Positions 25,608 through 35,428 are shown, numbered from the stretch's first letter. The stretch: 64,000 bases of DNA from Alphaproteobacteria bacterium (GCA_024742275.1 JANSYS010000009.1:62001-126000); one strand, 5' to 3'. Translations and numbers: made by a program. The notes: generated by a model from the letters alone, not told the origin.

Positions 25608-26927
25608 CTACGGGCGGACGAAATGGAGACGGTCGAACTGCGTGCGCCATGCGGCGACCTCGGCGGCCATGCCGGCCGGGTCGTTGCTCTTCAGCGCTCC
25701 GGCGATCAGAGCGGCGAGCCGGGGTGCGTCGGCGGCCTTCAGGCCCCAGCGCACCAGTTCGGGCGTGCCGATCCGCAAGCCGTTCATATCTCCTGACACC
25801 TCCTCGACCGGCAGACCGATACCGCAGGCCAGAAATCCGGCCTTGCGCAGGGTCTTCGACGCCGCCTGACCGCCGCCATAAGGGGCGGCCTTCACGGCGA
25901 ACTGGTGGGAGGCGGTGAACCCCTCCGCCACGGCGAAGACCGGGACACCTGCATCGTCCAGCGCCTGGGCGAGGGCTATCGACAACGCGATCATTTCGGC
26001 TGCGTAGTCGCGCCCGAAATCTCGCCAATCGAGCATGGAGACGGCCAGGGCGGCGGACTTGGCGGCGTCGAAATTCGCGGTCATGCCGGGAAAGGCGATG
26101 GCGTCCAGTCGCTCCGCGATGCCTGCGTCGTTGGTGACGATCAGCCCGCCCGCGGGCCCGCCAAGGCTCTTGTAGGTGCTCATGGTCATCAGATGGGCGC
26201 CCTCCGCCAACGGGTCCCGCCAGGCTTTGCCGGCAATGATTCCGCATTGGTGGGCGGCGTCGAACAGCAGCGGCGCGCCAACCTCGTCGGCGATCGCGCG
26301 GACTTCGCGCACCGGATGCTCGAACAGGTTCAGGCTGCCGCCCAGGGTGATCAGGGCCGGACGTTCCTTCTTCGCCAGGTCTCTCAGGGCGTCTACATCG
26401 ACGGTATAGCCGTCGGCGGCGACCGGCGCCGGGACGGTCCGCAGACCGTAGAGCCCGGCGCAACCGGCCCCGTGATGCGTGACGTGCCCGCCGATCGACG
26501 CGGGCGGGGCGATGATCGTGTCCCCCGGTCTACAGGTGGCCATGAAGCCGTAGAGGTTGGCGATCGCGCCGGACGGAACCCGGATCTCGGCGAACCGCGC
26601 GTCGAACACTTCGGCGCAAAGCTCGGCGGCGATGACCTCGATCTCCTCGATCGCCTCGAGACCCATCTCGTATTTGTCGCCGGGGTAGCCGAGCGACGGA
26701 CGCGAGCCGATTCCCGAGGCGAGCAGCGCTTCGGCTCGCGGGTTCATCACGTTCGTCGCCGGATTCAGGTTGAAGCAGTCGCGTTCGTGGATATCCCGGT
26801 TCCGGGAAGCCAGTGCCTCGATCCGCTGGGCGACATGCTCGGAGCTCTCGCCGGCCGTGCGGTCGGCGAGGGACAGGACCAGATCCTCCGACGGCGCGGG
26901 GACCCAGGATCGGCGTGCGAGAGCCAC
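25608..26927 (-). CDS. Divergent serine hydroxymethyltransferase-like PLP enzyme
   Basis: This 439-residue fold-type I PLP enzyme is related to serine hydroxymethyltransferase. It keeps LGYPGDKYEMG (compare EGYPGKRYYGG), VPSGAIANLYGF, a GGHVTHH motif, LLFDAAHQCG with the PLP-binding Asp, and the Schiff-base Lys in MSTYKSLGGPAGG (compare THKTLRGPRGG). The N-terminal folate/substrate region differs from housekeeping GlyA (no LIASEN). It may be an alternative SHMT, alpha-methylserine hydroxymethyltransferase or an aldolase-type enzyme. It converges on the dehydratase gene, ending 17 bp away. Confidence 0.7.
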   Translation of the reverse strand: MALARRSWVPAPSEDLVLSLADRTAGESSEHVAQRIEALASRNRDIHERDCFNLNPATNVMNPRAEALLASGIGSRPSLGYPGDKYEMGLEAIEEIEVIAAELCAEVFDARFAEIRVPSGAIANLYGFMATCRPGDTIIAPPASIGGHVTHHGAGCAGLYGLRTVPAPVAADGYTVDVDALRDLAKKERPALITLGGSLNLFEHPVREVRAIADEVGAPLLFDAAHQCGIIAGKAWRDPLAEGAHLMTMSTYKSLGGPAGGLIVTNDAGIAERLDAIAFPGMTANFDAAKSAALAVSMLDWRDFGRDYAAEMIALSIALAQALDDAGVPVFAVAEGFTASHQFAVKAAPYGGGQAASKTLRKAGFLACGIGLPVEEVSGDMNGLRIGTPELVRWGLKAADAPRLAALIAGALKSNDPAGMAAEVAAWRTQFDRLHFVRP

Positions 26928-26956
26928 GGCGGCCTCCTTCGTTGAGTGGGAACGGA

Positions 26957-27463
26957 TCAGCGAACGGGCGTCCGCCGATGGCTCGCTCCCCGAAAACCGA
27001 ATGCCAGCAGCGTAGAGACCGTCCAGAACAGCATCCAGGCCAGAACGGCGCCGATGGCGCCCCAGCGGGGATCGATCGTCAGGCTGGGCCGCCAGTCCGC
27101 ATAGGCGTTCGCGAGGATGTCGGCATCGGAATGGGCCATGGCGACGGCGGGTCGGCTCCAGGGGCCGGCAGCGTTCAGGGCCGCAAGTGCCTCGCGTAAT
27201 TCCGCGAGGCGGGCGACCATCGCCGTCAGTGTGCGGCCGGACCCTTGAATCGCCGGGTCCGCATTCGTCCTGTGACGCTCCAGATACGCCTCCAGGGTCA
27301 GGTTCTGCGCCGCCGCCTCGGCTCGGTGGGCGGCGACCTGACGGTCGAGTTCGTCGACCGCGCCGCCCAGACGTTGTGCATAGGCATCGACGAAGGACGG
27401 GATCTGAGACCCGCCGATCAGGCCGACAAGCACCACGGCGATGAAGAAGAAGTCGCGGAGCAT
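26957..27463 (-). CDS. DUF2937 family membrane protein
   Basis: This 168-residue protein has an N-terminal hydrophobic segment (FFFIAVVLVGLIGGSQIP) and a C-terminal one (WGAIGAVLAWMLFWTVSTLLAFGF), flanking a helical periplasmic region that starts VDAYAQRLGGAVDELDRQ, as in the DUF2937 family. Function is unknown. The ATG at 27463 is chosen because it directly precedes the first membrane helix; a longer version from 27565 would add 34 unconserved residues. It lies 22 bp after the dioxygenase gene and 29 bp before the SHMT-like gene, so the three may be co-transcribed. Confidence 0.75.
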   Translation of the reverse strand: MLRDFFFIAVVLVGLIGGSQIPSFVDAYAQRLGGAVDELDRQVAAHRAEAAAQNLTLEAYLERHRTNADPAIQGSGRTLTAMVARLAELREALAALNAAGPWSRPAVAMAHSDADILANAYADWRPSLTIDPRWGAIGAVLAWMLFWTVSTLLAFGFRGASHRRTPVR

Positions 27464-27485
27464 CGCGAGCACTGACCGTTTCCTC

Positions 27486-28343
27486 TCAGAAGCCGCGGAA
27501 CGGATCGTCGGCCCGCCGCCGTATCCAGTTTCCCGGGTGCCAGCGGGCGGAGCCGGCGACCACATGCAGGGTGTACGCCATCCGCGACCGGTCGGAGGTG
27601 TTGGCGGCGCTGCCGTGGGGCAGCAGGCCGTGCAGAACCACCACCGTGCCCTTGCGGGCGGGCAGCGGCTGGAAAGCGGCGGTGTTGAAGGGCGTGTCGT
27701 CCAGGGTGTCCATGGTCAGGACGCCGTTGCGATCCAGAAACGTCTGGCGCAGCGGCCCCCGGTGCCCGCCCGGTATGGCAAGCAGGCATCCGTTGCTCTC
27801 GTCCGCGTCCTCCAGCGCCAGCCAGAAGCCGACGACCGAGGGCGGGTCCGTGACGAGGAAGGTCGCGTCCTGGTGCGGCACCACCGCGCCGCCGATCGCG
27901 GGCGGTTTCCAGATGACCATGGACTGCACCAGCTTCGGGTCGCGGAGGCCGACGGCGGCGGCCAGACCGGCCAGCACCGGTCCGCGCGACACCCGCTCGA
28001 AGACCGGGTCCAGATCGTGCATGGCGTGGCCGAGCTTGTTGACCGCCCGGTGTCGGTCGACGGCGAGCGCCCCGTCCTCGTCGACGGCGCCGTCTTCCAG
28101 GAACACGCGGATCTTGTCGCAAGAGTCGCGGAAATAGGCATCCGCGGCGTGTTTCGGGGAGGTCGTCGAGAAGACCGTCCGGCCTTCCTCCGGATCCCAG
28201 GCGTCGATCAGGGCGTGGGACCGCGCCGACAGAGCGTCGCAGTCGGCGGCGGGGACGGCATCCTCGACGATCAGCAGGCCGTCGCGGGCGAAGGCGACGG
28301 CAAGCTCCGCCGGATCGCTCTTTGGCTGGAACCGAGGGATCAT
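27486..28343 (-). CDS. Phytanoyl-CoA dioxygenase (PhyH) family protein
   Basis: This 285-residue protein is an Fe(II)/2-oxoglutarate-dependent oxygenase of the PhyH family. The facial triad is visible as His157/Asp159 (VPHQDATF) and a distal His243 in [10 protein letters not shown], with a 2-oxoglutarate-binding Arg in SRMAYTLH. A typical [10 protein letters not shown] strand precedes the distal His. Substrate is unknown; family members hydroxylate acyl-CoAs, ectoine or other small molecules. Its ATG overlaps the stop of deoB (ATGA), which is strong evidence for co-translation with the nucleoside-degradation genes. Confidence 0.87.
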   Translation of the reverse strand: MIPRFQPKSDPAELAVAFARDGLLIVEDAVPAADCDALSARSHALIDAWDPEEGRTVFSTTSPKHAADAYFRDSCDKIRVFLEDGAVDEDGALAVDRHRAVNKLGHAMHDLDPVFERVSRGPVLAGLAAAVGLRDPKLVQSMVIWKPPAIGGAVVPHQDATFLVTDPPSVVGFWLALEDADESNGCLLAIPGGHRGPLRQTFLDRNGVLTMDTLDDTPFNTAAFQPLPARKGTVVVLHGLLPHGSAANTSDRSRMAYTLHVVAGSARWHPGNWIRRRADDPFRGF

Positions 28344-29563
28344 GCCGTACCGCCGAGCCGGGCGGTGCCGTGGACGCCCGGACCGTGTCCGAGATGGGCG
28401 GCCAGGGTCGCACCAATATCGGCGAAGGCAAGCGCGCCAAGGCGCCCGGCCTCGACGCCTGGACCGGCGAACAGCGCCGGCACCTGCTCGCGTGTATGGT
28501 CGCTGCCGCGCCAGGTCGGATCGCACCCGTGATCGGCCGTCAGAACCGCCAGATCGCCCGGGCGCAAGGCCTCCAGGAATGCCGGCAGCATGCCGTCGAA
28601 CGCCTCGAGGGCGGCGGCATAACCGGCGACGTCGCGTCGGTGGCCGTAGAGCGTGTCGAAATCGACGAAGTTGGCGACCGCCAGAACATTGTCGCCGGCG
28701 CGGGCGGCGGCCGACATCAGCGCGTCGAAAACGCCCTCGTTCCCCGCCGCCTTGATCTCCTCGCCAGTGCCGGCATGGGCGAAGATATCGCCGATCTTGC
28801 CGATCGAAACCACCGCTCCACCGGCCTCTGAATGGCGCTGCAGCAGCGTCGGGGCGGGAGGGGTCACGGCCAGGTCCTTGCGGTTGGCGGTCCGCGCGAA
28901 GTCGTGCGGATCGGACCCGACGAAGGGACGGGCGATGATCCGGCCGACCGTGTCCGGCACCAGGCCGCGCGCGGCCCGACAGACGTCGTAGAGACGGTCC
29001 AGCCCGAAGCTCTCTTCGTGGGCGGCGATTTGCACCACGCTGTCGGCGGAGGTGTACAGGATCGGCTTGCCGGTCTTCATGTGCTCCTGGCCGAGCTCGG
29101 CGATGATGGTCGTTCCGCTGGCGTGACGATCTCCGAGGATGCCGGGAAGGCCGCATTGCGCGATCAGCGCGTCGGTGAACGCTTTGGGAAAGGAGGGCTC
29201 GGTGTCCGGGTAGTAGGTCCAATCGAACTCGACCGGCACGCCCGCCAGTTCCCAGTGCCCGCTCGGCGTGTCCTTGCCTTTGCTCGTCTCCGCCGCGTGC
29301 CCCCAGGCACCGCTCCGTGCAGCTGCCGCTTCCAATCCCGCCGGCTCCGTGCCGCTGGCCGCCCGATGGGCGTCGCCAAGGCCGAGCGCGAGAAGGTTTG
29401 GGATGCGCAACGGCCCGCTGCGGCCCTGGCGGTCAGCCTGTCCGGCGGCGCAGGCGGCGGCGATGTGGCCGAGCGTGTCCGCGCCGTCGTCACCGAAACG
29501 CTCGGCATCCGGCGCGCCGCCGATCCCGACGGAGTCGAGGACGATGAAGAAGGCGCGCGGCAT
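28340..29563 (-). CDS. deoB: Phosphopentomutase
   Basis: This 407-residue enzyme interconverts (deoxy)ribose-1-phosphate and (deoxy)ribose-5-phosphate, linking nucleoside phosphorolysis to central metabolism. Alkaline-phosphatase-superfamily features are clear: the N-terminal metal Asp in [12 protein letters not shown], the phosphate-accepting Thr in GADTLGH or the later [10 protein letters not shown], and C-terminal metal ligands in [11 protein letters not shown] and SDHTRE. It starts within the deoA stop (1 bp overlap) and overlaps the PhyH gene by 4 bp, giving a tight operon. Confidence 0.96.
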   Translation of the reverse strand: MPRAFFIVLDSVGIGGAPDAERFGDDGADTLGHIAAACAAGQADRQGRSGPLRIPNLLALGLGDAHRAASGTEPAGLEAAAARSGAWGHAAETSKGKDTPSGHWELAGVPVEFDWTYYPDTEPSFPKAFTDALIAQCGLPGILGDRHASGTTIIAELGQEHMKTGKPILYTSADSVVQIAAHEESFGLDRLYDVCRAARGLVPDTVGRIIARPFVGSDPHDFARTANRKDLAVTPPAPTLLQRHSEAGGAVVSIGKIGDIFAHAGTGEEIKAAGNEGVFDALMSAAARAGDNVLAVANFVDFDTLYGHRRDVAGYAAALEAFDGMLPAFLEALRPGDLAVLTADHGCDPTWRGSDHTREQVPALFAGPGVEAGRLGALAFADIGATLAAHLGHGPGVHGTARLGGTA

Positions 29564-30882
29564 CAGCGTTCCCCCGTGCGGCGCTCGATGACGACCGGCC
29601 CCGGAGCGCCGGGGCCGTCACCCACGCGATAGGCCGCCCGCACGCTGTCGGCGACGGCCGCCGCCGTGTCCGAGTCGGCGGCATGGACCATGGCCAGGGG
29701 CCGGTCGGGTCCGACTGCATCGCCCAACCCGGCGATCTCCGCCAGGCCGACCCTGTGGTCGATCTTGTCCGAGGCGAGGCGCCGGCCCCCGCCCAGTTCG
29801 ATCACCGCCACGCCTATCCGGCGGGCGTCGATGCTGGTTACGTGTCCCACGGTTTCGGAATGGACCGGAACCGTGACCGGCGCGCGATCGAGATGGGCGT
29901 CGGGCCGTTCCAGCAGATCGGCGGGTCCGCCGAGGGCCGAGACCATGCGAGCGAAGACCTCGGCCGCGCGTCCGTCCTCCAGCGCCCGCTCGGCCGCCGC
30001 CCGACCGGCTTCCGCGTCGGCGGCGAGTCCGCCGAGGGCCACCATCTCGCCTGCGAGGGCCAGGGTCACCTCCAGGGTACGGGACTCGCGCGCCGCGCCG
30101 GTCAGAAAGGCGATCGCGTCCGCCACCTCCAGCGCGTTCCCGGCGGTGCGGCCCAGAACCTGGTTCATGTCGGTGATCAGCGCGACCGTCGGCAGGCCCG
30201 CCCGGCGTGCGGTTTCCGCCAGGGCGTCTGCCAATTCCCGAGCCTTCGACAGATCGTCCATGAAGGCGCCGGTTCCACACTTCACGTCCATCACCAGCCC
30301 CCGCAGTCCGGCGGCGAGCTTCTTTGACAGGATCGACGCGGTGATCAGCGCCGGCGACTCGACCGTCGCGGTCACGTCGCGGATGGCATAAAGGCGACGA
30401 TCGGCCGGGGCGAGGTCGTCGGTCTGGCCGATGATCGCGCATCCCACCTCCCGCACCACCCGCTCGAACGCGGTCAGATCGGGGCCCGTGCGGTAGCCCG
30501 GAATTGAGTCGAGCTTGTCAAGGGTGCCGCCGGTATGGCCGAGACCGCGGCCTGAAATCATCGGCACATAAGCGCCGCAGGCGGCCACGATCGGCGCGAG
30601 CATGAGGCTGACCTTGTCGCCGACGCCGCCGGTGGAGTGCTTGTCCACCACCGGTCCGTCGAGCCCGTCCCAGCGCAGGATCGTGCCGCTATCGGCCATG
30701 GCGCGGGTCAGGGCGGCCCGTTCGTCCGCGTCCATGCCCCGCAAGAGAACCGCCATGGCGAAGGCGGCCGCCTGGCCTTCTCCCACGGATCCGTTGGTCA
30801 GGCCGGCGATGAACGCCGAGATCGAGTCGGCGCTGAGCAGTTCGCCGTCACGTTTGGCGCGGATGATTTCCTGGGGCAGCAC
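29563..30882 (-). CDS. deoA: Thymidine phosphorylase
   Basis: This 439-residue enzyme cleaves thymidine (and deoxyuridine) with phosphate to give the base and deoxyribose-1-phosphate. Family motifs include the N-terminal [15 protein letters not shown] helix, [14 protein letters not shown] (phosphate-binding), [14 protein letters not shown] (the family signature) and [12 protein letters not shown]. Length matches bacterial DeoA. It is the first gene of deoA-deoB-PhyH, 20 bp downstream of purH, so purine synthesis and pyrimidine deoxynucleoside salvage genes could share a transcript. Confidence 0.96.
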   Translation of the reverse strand: MLPQEIIRAKRDGELLSADSISAFIAGLTNGSVGEGQAAAFAMAVLLRGMDADERAALTRAMADSGTILRWDGLDGPVVDKHSTGGVGDKVSLMLAPIVAACGAYVPMISGRGLGHTGGTLDKLDSIPGYRTGPDLTAFERVVREVGCAIIGQTDDLAPADRRLYAIRDVTATVESPALITASILSKKLAAGLRGLVMDVKCGTGAFMDDLSKARELADALAETARRAGLPTVALITDMNQVLGRTAGNALEVADAIAFLTGAARESRTLEVTLALAGEMVALGGLAADAEAGRAAAERALEDGRAAEVFARMVSALGGPADLLERPDAHLDRAPVTVPVHSETVGHVTSIDARRIGVAVIELGGGRRLASDKIDHRVGLAEIAGLGDAVGPDRPLAMVHAADSDTAAAVADSVRAAYRVGDGPGAPGPVVIERRTGER

Positions 30883-30902
30883 GGCAGGTCACCGGTTGTC
30901 TC

Positions 30903-32489
30903 TCAATGTCGGAAGTGTCGCATGCCGGTAAGCACCATGGCGAGATTCCGCTCGTCGGCCGCGGCGACGATCTCTTCGTCGCGGATCGATCCGCCCGGCT
31001 GGATGATCGCCGTTGCCCCGGCCTCGGCGACGGTGATCAGGCCGTCGGCGAACGGGAAGAAGGCGTCGGACGCCGCCACCGACCCGACCGTGCGCGGTTC
31101 GCTCCACCCGGCGGCGTTTGCCGCGTCCCGCGCCTTGTCGGCGGCGATGCGGGCGGCGTCGACGCGGCTCATCTGGCCGGCGCCGATCCCGGCGGTCGAG
31201 CCGTCCTTCACGTAGACGATGGTGTTCGATTTCACGTGCTTGGCGATGCGGAAGGCGAGCAGCAGGTCGCGCATCTCCGCGTCGCTCGGCGCGCGCTTGG
31301 TGACGACCTTGAGGTCCGCCTGGGTCACGCGGCCGCCGTCGCGCGACTGCACGAGCAGGCCGCCGGCGAGGTTCTTGATCGCCAGCCCGGCCGATGTCGG
31401 GTCCGGCATGCCGCCGGTCCTGAGAACCCGGAGGTTCTTCTTGGCGGCGAAGATCTCCATGGCCTCCGGGTCGAAATCGGGGGCGATCACCACCTCGGAG
31501 AAGATCCGGGCGATCTTCTCCGCCGTGGCCGCGTCCATCGTGCGGTTCGCCGCGACGATGCCGCCGAAGGCGCTCACCGGATCGCAGGCGAGCGCGGCTT
31601 CCCACGCCTCCGAAAGGGACCCGGCGACAGCCACGCCGCAGGGATTGGCGTGCTTGATGATGGCGATCCCCGGCTCGTCCAGCTCCGCCGCCAGCTCGAA
31701 CGCGGCGTCGGTGTCGTTCAGGTTGTTGTAGCTGAGCTCCTTGCCCTGGAGCTGCTCTGCGGTGGACACGCCGGCCCGGCTGTCCGTCGTGCGGTAGAAC
31801 GCGGCCTGCTGGTGCGGGTTCTCGCCGTAGCGCAGCACCTGGGGCGCCGAGCCGGCCAGGGTGAAGCGCCGCGGGAACGTCTCGCCGACCTCGCCCGACA
31901 GCCAGCCGGCGATGGCGGCGTCGTAGGCGGCGGTGCGGCCATAGGCGACCGATGCCAGCTTGCGGCGCAGGGCCATCGTCGTGGCGCCGCCGTTCGCCCG
32001 CATCTCCTCCAGCACCGGCCCGTAGTCCTCGACATCGACAATGACCGTGACGAAGTCGTGGTTCTTCGAGGCGGCGCGGATCATCGCCGGGCCGCCGATA
32101 TCGATGTTCTCCACGCTCTCGTCGTAGCCGGCGCCGCGGGCCCGGGTGGCCTCGAACGGATAAAGGTTGACCACCAGCAGGTCGATCGGCGCGATCCCGT
32201 GGTCGTCCATGGCGGCGACGTGGTGGTCCAGGTCGCGGCGGGCCAGCAGGCCGCCGTGGATCACCGGGTGCAGGGTCTTGACCCGCCCGTCCATCACCTC
32301 CGGAAAGCCGGTCCGTTCCGCCACCTCGACCACCGGGATGCCGGCCTCGGCGATCGCCTTGGCGGTGCCGCCGGTGGACAGGATCTCGACCCCCATCGCG
32401 GACAGGGCGGCGGCGAACTCGACCAGACCGGTCTTGTCGGATACGGAGATCAGGGCGCGGGCGACGGGAACCAGATCGGGGGCAGCCAT
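30903..32489 (-). CDS. purH: Bifunctional AICAR formyltransferase/IMP cyclohydrolase
   Basis: This 528-residue enzyme performs the last two steps of de novo IMP synthesis. The N-terminal IMP cyclohydrolase domain starts [15 protein letters not shown] and includes the STGGTAKAI loop; the C-terminal AICAR transformylase domain contains KHANPCGVA and [10 protein letters not shown] with the catalytic Lys-His pair, and ends [14 protein letters not shown], the usual PurH terminus. Full length is as expected. In many Alphaproteobacteria purH sits next to rsmB and a heparinase gene; here those lie about 11 kb away, separated by the polysaccharide module. Confidence 0.97.
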   Translation of the reverse strand: MAAPDLVPVARALISVSDKTGLVEFAAALSAMGVEILSTGGTAKAIAEAGIPVVEVAERTGFPEVMDGRVKTLHPVIHGGLLARRDLDHHVAAMDDHGIAPIDLLVVNLYPFEATRARGAGYDESVENIDIGGPAMIRAASKNHDFVTVIVDVEDYGPVLEEMRANGGATTMALRRKLASVAYGRTAAYDAAIAGWLSGEVGETFPRRFTLAGSAPQVLRYGENPHQQAAFYRTTDSRAGVSTAEQLQGKELSYNNLNDTDAAFELAAELDEPGIAIIKHANPCGVAVAGSLSEAWEAALACDPVSAFGGIVAANRTMDAATAEKIARIFSEVVIAPDFDPEAMEIFAAKKNLRVLRTGGMPDPTSAGLAIKNLAGGLLVQSRDGGRVTQADLKVVTKRAPSDAEMRDLLLAFRIAKHVKSNTIVYVKDGSTAGIGAGQMSRVDAARIAADKARDAANAAGWSEPRTVGSVAASDAFFPFADGLITVAEAGATAIIQPGGSIRDEEIVAAADERNLAMVLTGMRHFRH

Positions 32490-32603
32490 GGGGGGCGACC
32501 TCGGCAGTTGTTCAGGGATGCGGGCTTATCCCCGCTGGCGCCGCGCGGGTCAACCGGACAGAGCGCCGCCGGGCGTGAAACCCGCGGTCCGGGGCTAGGC
32601 CTG

Positions 32604-33587
32604 TCAGGTCCCTTCGCCGTCTGACCTGTCCTTGGTTCGCGGCGACGATGCGGGCGGCTGCCTGTCGACCGCGGTCGAGGGCGGGCCCGCCGGCAGCGTC
32701 CCCTCCTTCTTCAGCCGCGCCTCGCGGATGCCGATATAGGTGGCGCTGGCGAAGATCATCGCCCCGCCGACCCAGGTCCAGACATCGGGCAGTTCCCCGA
32801 ACACCACGTAGCCGATGGCGGCGGCCCAGAGCAGCTTGGAGAAGTCCACGGGCAGGACGGCGGAAGCGTCGGCGAGTTTGAACGACTGGTTCATCGCAGT
32901 CTGGGCGATCGTGCCGACGATGCCGATGGCGATCAGCCAGAGCAGAGACTCGAGCGACGGCCAAGCCCAGAACGGCAGGGCGGCGACCAGGCAGATCGGC
33001 GACAGGAAGATCGAGGCGTAGGCGGTGATCGTCACGCTCGATTCCGTGCGGGTCAGCACCTTGATCACCATCAGCGCGACCGACCAGACCACCGAGGAGC
33101 CGAGGACCAGCATCGGCCCGAGCCCGATCTCGATCACGCCCGGCCGCAGGATCACCATGGCGCCGGCGAAGCCGATGATGATCGCGGTCCAGCGGCGCAG
33201 GCGGACCACCTCGCCCAGCACCAGCATCGCCAGCACCGTCGCGAAGAGCGGTGCCGTGAACCCCAGCGCCGCGACGGTGGCCAGCGGCGTGATCGAAAGG
33301 CCGTAGAAGAACATCAGCATGGCGCCCGCGTTGAGAATCCCGCGGATGCCGAAGAGCTTTTTCTTCGTGGTCCGCAGCGGTGCCCAGCCCTGGCGCAGGA
33401 ACACCGGCGCGAGGGCGAAGAACCCGAAGAACACCCGGAAGAAGGCGATCTCGAACGGATGCAGCTCCGCGCTCACATGGCGGATCGCGGCGTGCATCAT
33501 GCTGAATGCAGCGGCGGCGATCGCCATCATCAGCACGCCGGCGAGCGACCCGGTGAGGACGGAGGACAGGGAGGATCTGACTGACAC
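32604..33587 (-). CDS. EamA-type DMT transporter
   Basis: This protein of about 327 residues has ten hydrophobic helices in two EamA repeats; the segments AAAAFSMMHAAIRHVSAELHP and GTIAQTAMNQSFKLADAS are typical of the RhaT/YdcZ-like DMT carriers found in many copies in Alphaproteobacteria. The substrate is unknown. A charged cytoplasmic tail of about 40 residues follows the last helix. The start is uncertain: I use GTG at 33587, which sits nine bases after GGTAGG, but TTG at 33596 is three codons earlier. Confidence 0.85.
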   Translation of the reverse strand: MSVRSSLSSVLTGSLAGVLMMAIAAAAFSMMHAAIRHVSAELHPFEIAFFRVFFGFFALAPVFLRQGWAPLRTTKKKLFGIRGILNAGAMLMFFYGLSITPLATVAALGFTAPLFATVLAMLVLGEVVRLRRWTAIIIGFAGAMVILRPGVIEIGLGPMLVLGSSVVWSVALMVIKVLTRTESSVTITAYASIFLSPICLVAALPFWAWPSLESLLWLIAIGIVGTIAQTAMNQSFKLADASAVLPVDFSKLLWAAAIGYVVFGELPDVWTWVGGAMIFASATYIGIREARLKKEGTLPAGPPSTAVDRQPPASSPRTKDRSDGEGT

Positions 33588-33620
33588 GGAGGCCAACCTA
33601 CCCGTCGTCCCCGACCCTGC

Positions 33621-34313
33621 CTAGAGCGTGTCCAGAAATTCGCTGATGCTGGCGGCCAACTGATCCGGTTTCTCCAGGGGGACCATGTGTCCGCAATCCT
33701 CGAAGATCTCCAAGCGGGCACCGGGGATTCCGTCCGCGAGCGCCTCCAGTTCCGACAACGGCCGCAGGGCGTCCTGGCGCCCGGCGATCACCAGGGTCGG
33801 TGCCGCGATCTTCGGCAGCTCCGCATGGCCGTCGACCCGCGTGGCGCGGAGCTGGCGGGCCATGACCGCGCCGCCGAGTTCGGAGCCCATCGCCTTCAGC
33901 CGCTCGACCAGGGCGTCGCGCTCCGGGTGGTCGGGATGGATGCCCCGGGCCAGCGCCTTGCGCGACATGCCCTTGAAGCCGCTCTCGGCAAGCTGCGTCA
34001 GGATCGTTTCCTTTCGGGCGTGTTCGGCCTCGGAGGTGGCGCGTGCGGACGTCGCGATCAGAACGAGCGCCTCGACCCGTTCCGGCGCGGTCAGCGCGAT
34101 CCGTCGGGCGACGAAGCCGCCCATGGAAAACCCGAGCAGCACGAAACGCTCCGGCGCGTCCGCAAGCACGCGCCGGGCCATGTCCTCGATCGTGGAGTCG
34201 CTATAGACGTCGCCGTGAACCGGCCGGAGCCGACCCGCCAGACAGCGGACGAGGTCGTCGAAGAGATCGGGGCCGCACATGAAACCGGGGAGGCACAGCG
34301 TATTGCGGATCAT
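33621..34313 (-). CDS. Alpha/beta-fold hydrolase
   Basis: This 230-residue hydrolase has the nucleophile elbow LLGFSMGGFVARR (Ser at about 76), an Asp in VIAGRQDALRPLSE and the His in EDCGHMVPLEKPD, giving a full catalytic triad. It resembles the small BioH/pimeloyl-ester carboxylesterase-like group; the substrate is not identifiable. There is no signal peptide. It is divergent from bacterioferritin across 92 bp. The ATG at 34313 is preferred to TTG two codons upstream. Confidence 0.83.
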   Translation of the reverse strand: MIRNTLCLPGFMCGPDLFDDLVRCLAGRLRPVHGDVYSDSTIEDMARRVLADAPERFVLLGFSMGGFVARRIALTAPERVEALVLIATSARATSEAEHARKETILTQLAESGFKGMSRKALARGIHPDHPERDALVERLKAMGSELGGAVMARQLRATRVDGHAELPKIAAPTLVIAGRQDALRPLSELEALADGIPGARLEIFEDCGHMVPLEKPDQLAASISEFLDTL

Positions 34314-34344
34314 TCTCAATCACTTGAAATCATTGAAGTTTTTC

Positions 34345-34372
34345 TTGAAGATTTGAATCGTTCTCGTATGTT
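34345..34372 (+). promoter_or_regulatory. Candidate bfr promoter with Irr-like (ICE) motif in spacer
   Basis: TTGAAG (34345-34350), a 16 bp spacer and TATGTT (34367-34372) form a plausible promoter 34 bases before the bfr start. The spacer contains GAATCGTTCT (34355-34364), which matches the core GAAYNRTTCY of the iron-control element bound by Irr in Alphaproteobacteria; the outer T/A runs are only partly kept. Irr repression of bacterioferritin under iron limitation is known in rhizobia, so the placement is sensible. Confidence 0.45.
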
Positions 34373-34405
34373 GCCCGGAATGGATTCCGACCGACGGAGG
34401 GCGCC

Positions 34406-34897
34406 ATGAAGGGCGACAAGACAGTCATCGAACATCTCAATCGCATCCTCAAGAACGAGCTGACGGCGATCAACCAATACTTCCTGCACTCCCGTATTCT
34501 CGGCGACTGGGGCGTGTCAAAACTCTCGAAGAAAGCCTACGAGGAATCGATCGAGGAGATGGAGCATGCGGACAAGCTGATTCAGCGCATCCTGTTCCTC
34601 GAAGGCCTGCCGAACCTGCAGGAACTGAACAAGCTGCGGATCGGAGAGAACGTGAAGGAGATCATCGAATGCGATCTGGCGATCGAACTCGATGCCGTGC
34701 CGGATCTGCGTGAGGCCATCGCCTATGCGGACTCGATCCGCGATTACGTGAGCCGCGACCTGTTCAACGAGATCCTCAACGACGAGGAAGAGCATGTCGA
34801 TTTCCTGGAAACCCAGCTCGACCTGATCGGCCGCATCGGCCTGGAGCACTACACGCACCTGCAGAGCGAAGCCAACGCGATGACCGAGGGCGGCTGA
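34406..34897 (+). CDS. bfr: Bacterioferritin
   Basis: This 163-residue haem-containing ferritin stores iron as a 24-mer. Ferroxidase ligands are present: Glu18 ([10 protein letters not shown]), Glu51 and His54 (EEMEHADK), and Glu/His in the last long helix ([11 protein letters not shown]). Met52 next to Glu51 is the haem-ligating methionine of true bacterioferritins. The ATG follows a GGAGGG site by six bases. The partner ferredoxin bfd is not adjacent but lies about 23 kb away in this window. Confidence 0.97.
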   Translation: MKGDKTVIEHLNRILKNELTAINQYFLHSRILGDWGVSKLSKKAYEESIEEMEHADKLIQRILFLEGLPNLQELNKLRIGENVKEIIECDLAIELDAVPDLREAIAYADSIRDYVSRDLFNEILNDEEEHVDFLETQLDLIGRIGLEHYTHLQSEANAMTEGG

Positions 34898-34937
34898 GTC
34901 CGGTCTCCGGATCCTCCAGCCTGTCAGCAGAGGCGAA

Positions 34938-34970
34938 GGGTCACCCGTCGGTCATACCGACCGGTGGCCC
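34938..34970. terminator. Stem-loop between convergent bfr and lectin genes
   Basis: An inverted repeat with a 6 bp inner stem (GTCGGT/ACCGAC around a CAT loop), one mismatch and an 8 bp outer stem including one G-T pair lies 41 bp after bfr and 9 bp after the lectin stop. There is no long T run on either strand, so intrinsic termination in both directions is possible but not certain. Confidence 0.5.
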
Positions 34971-34978
34971 TCGTTGCG

Positions 34979-35428
34979 TCAGATGGCGGGGACCGGCTTC
35001 CAGACGAAGCGGCTGTCGCGCGACACGACAGGCAGAGCCTCCAGGCTGTCGATCTGTCCCCGCGTGTGAGGGTCCAGGATCGAACGTCCAGACTTGATCG
35101 AGGTGATCACGATCCCGCTGGGGAAATCCGGGGAGGCCTCAAGCCGCCAATGTTGGTCGGCTTGGCTGTCGGGATTTGCGCCCACGGCGCGGTAGGCGGC
35201 GACCCTTGCGTCGTCGCTGTAGATCACCGTCCCGAGCCAGCTCAGGTTCATGATCCGAAGATAGTCGTTCTGGCCCAAAAAGTACCAGAGCTGGTCGTTG
35301 TTTCGGGTGCCTCCGCCATAGGCGCAGAGTCCTGAATCCCTCGGGAAATCGGGCGTCTGAGCGATCACGTTGCCGGTGGACAAGTTCTCCAGGCGGTAGG
35401 GAACCGCGGTGTTCAGTGCCATAGTCAT
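34979..35428 (-). CDS. Ricin-type beta-trefoil lectin-like protein
   Basis: This 149-residue protein shows three evenly spaced QxW-like motifs: DQLWYF (Trp48), DQHWRLE (Trp94) and SRFVWKP (Trp143), separated by about 46-49 residues, the hallmark of a single beta-trefoil of the ricin B/RICIN type. Each repeat starts with a YRLENLSTG-like strand. No signal peptide or catalytic domain is attached, so it is a stand-alone cytoplasmic or non-classically released carbohydrate-binding protein. An AGGAGAG site five bases before the ATG fixes the start. It has its own AT-rich upstream region. Confidence 0.75.
   Translation of the reverse strand: MTMALNTAVPYRLENLSTGNVIAQTPDFPRDSGLCAYGGGTRNNDQLWYFLGQNDYLRIMNLSWLGTVIYSDDARVAAYRAVGANPDSQADQHWRLEASPDFPSGIVITSIKSGRSILDPHTRGQIDSLEALPVVSRDSRFVWKPVPAI

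Noticed and set aside
28830..29632. Plus-strand frame of 266 codons opposite deoB
   Set aside because: It is fully antisense to deoB, which has intact metal and phosphate motifs, and shows no domain of its own.
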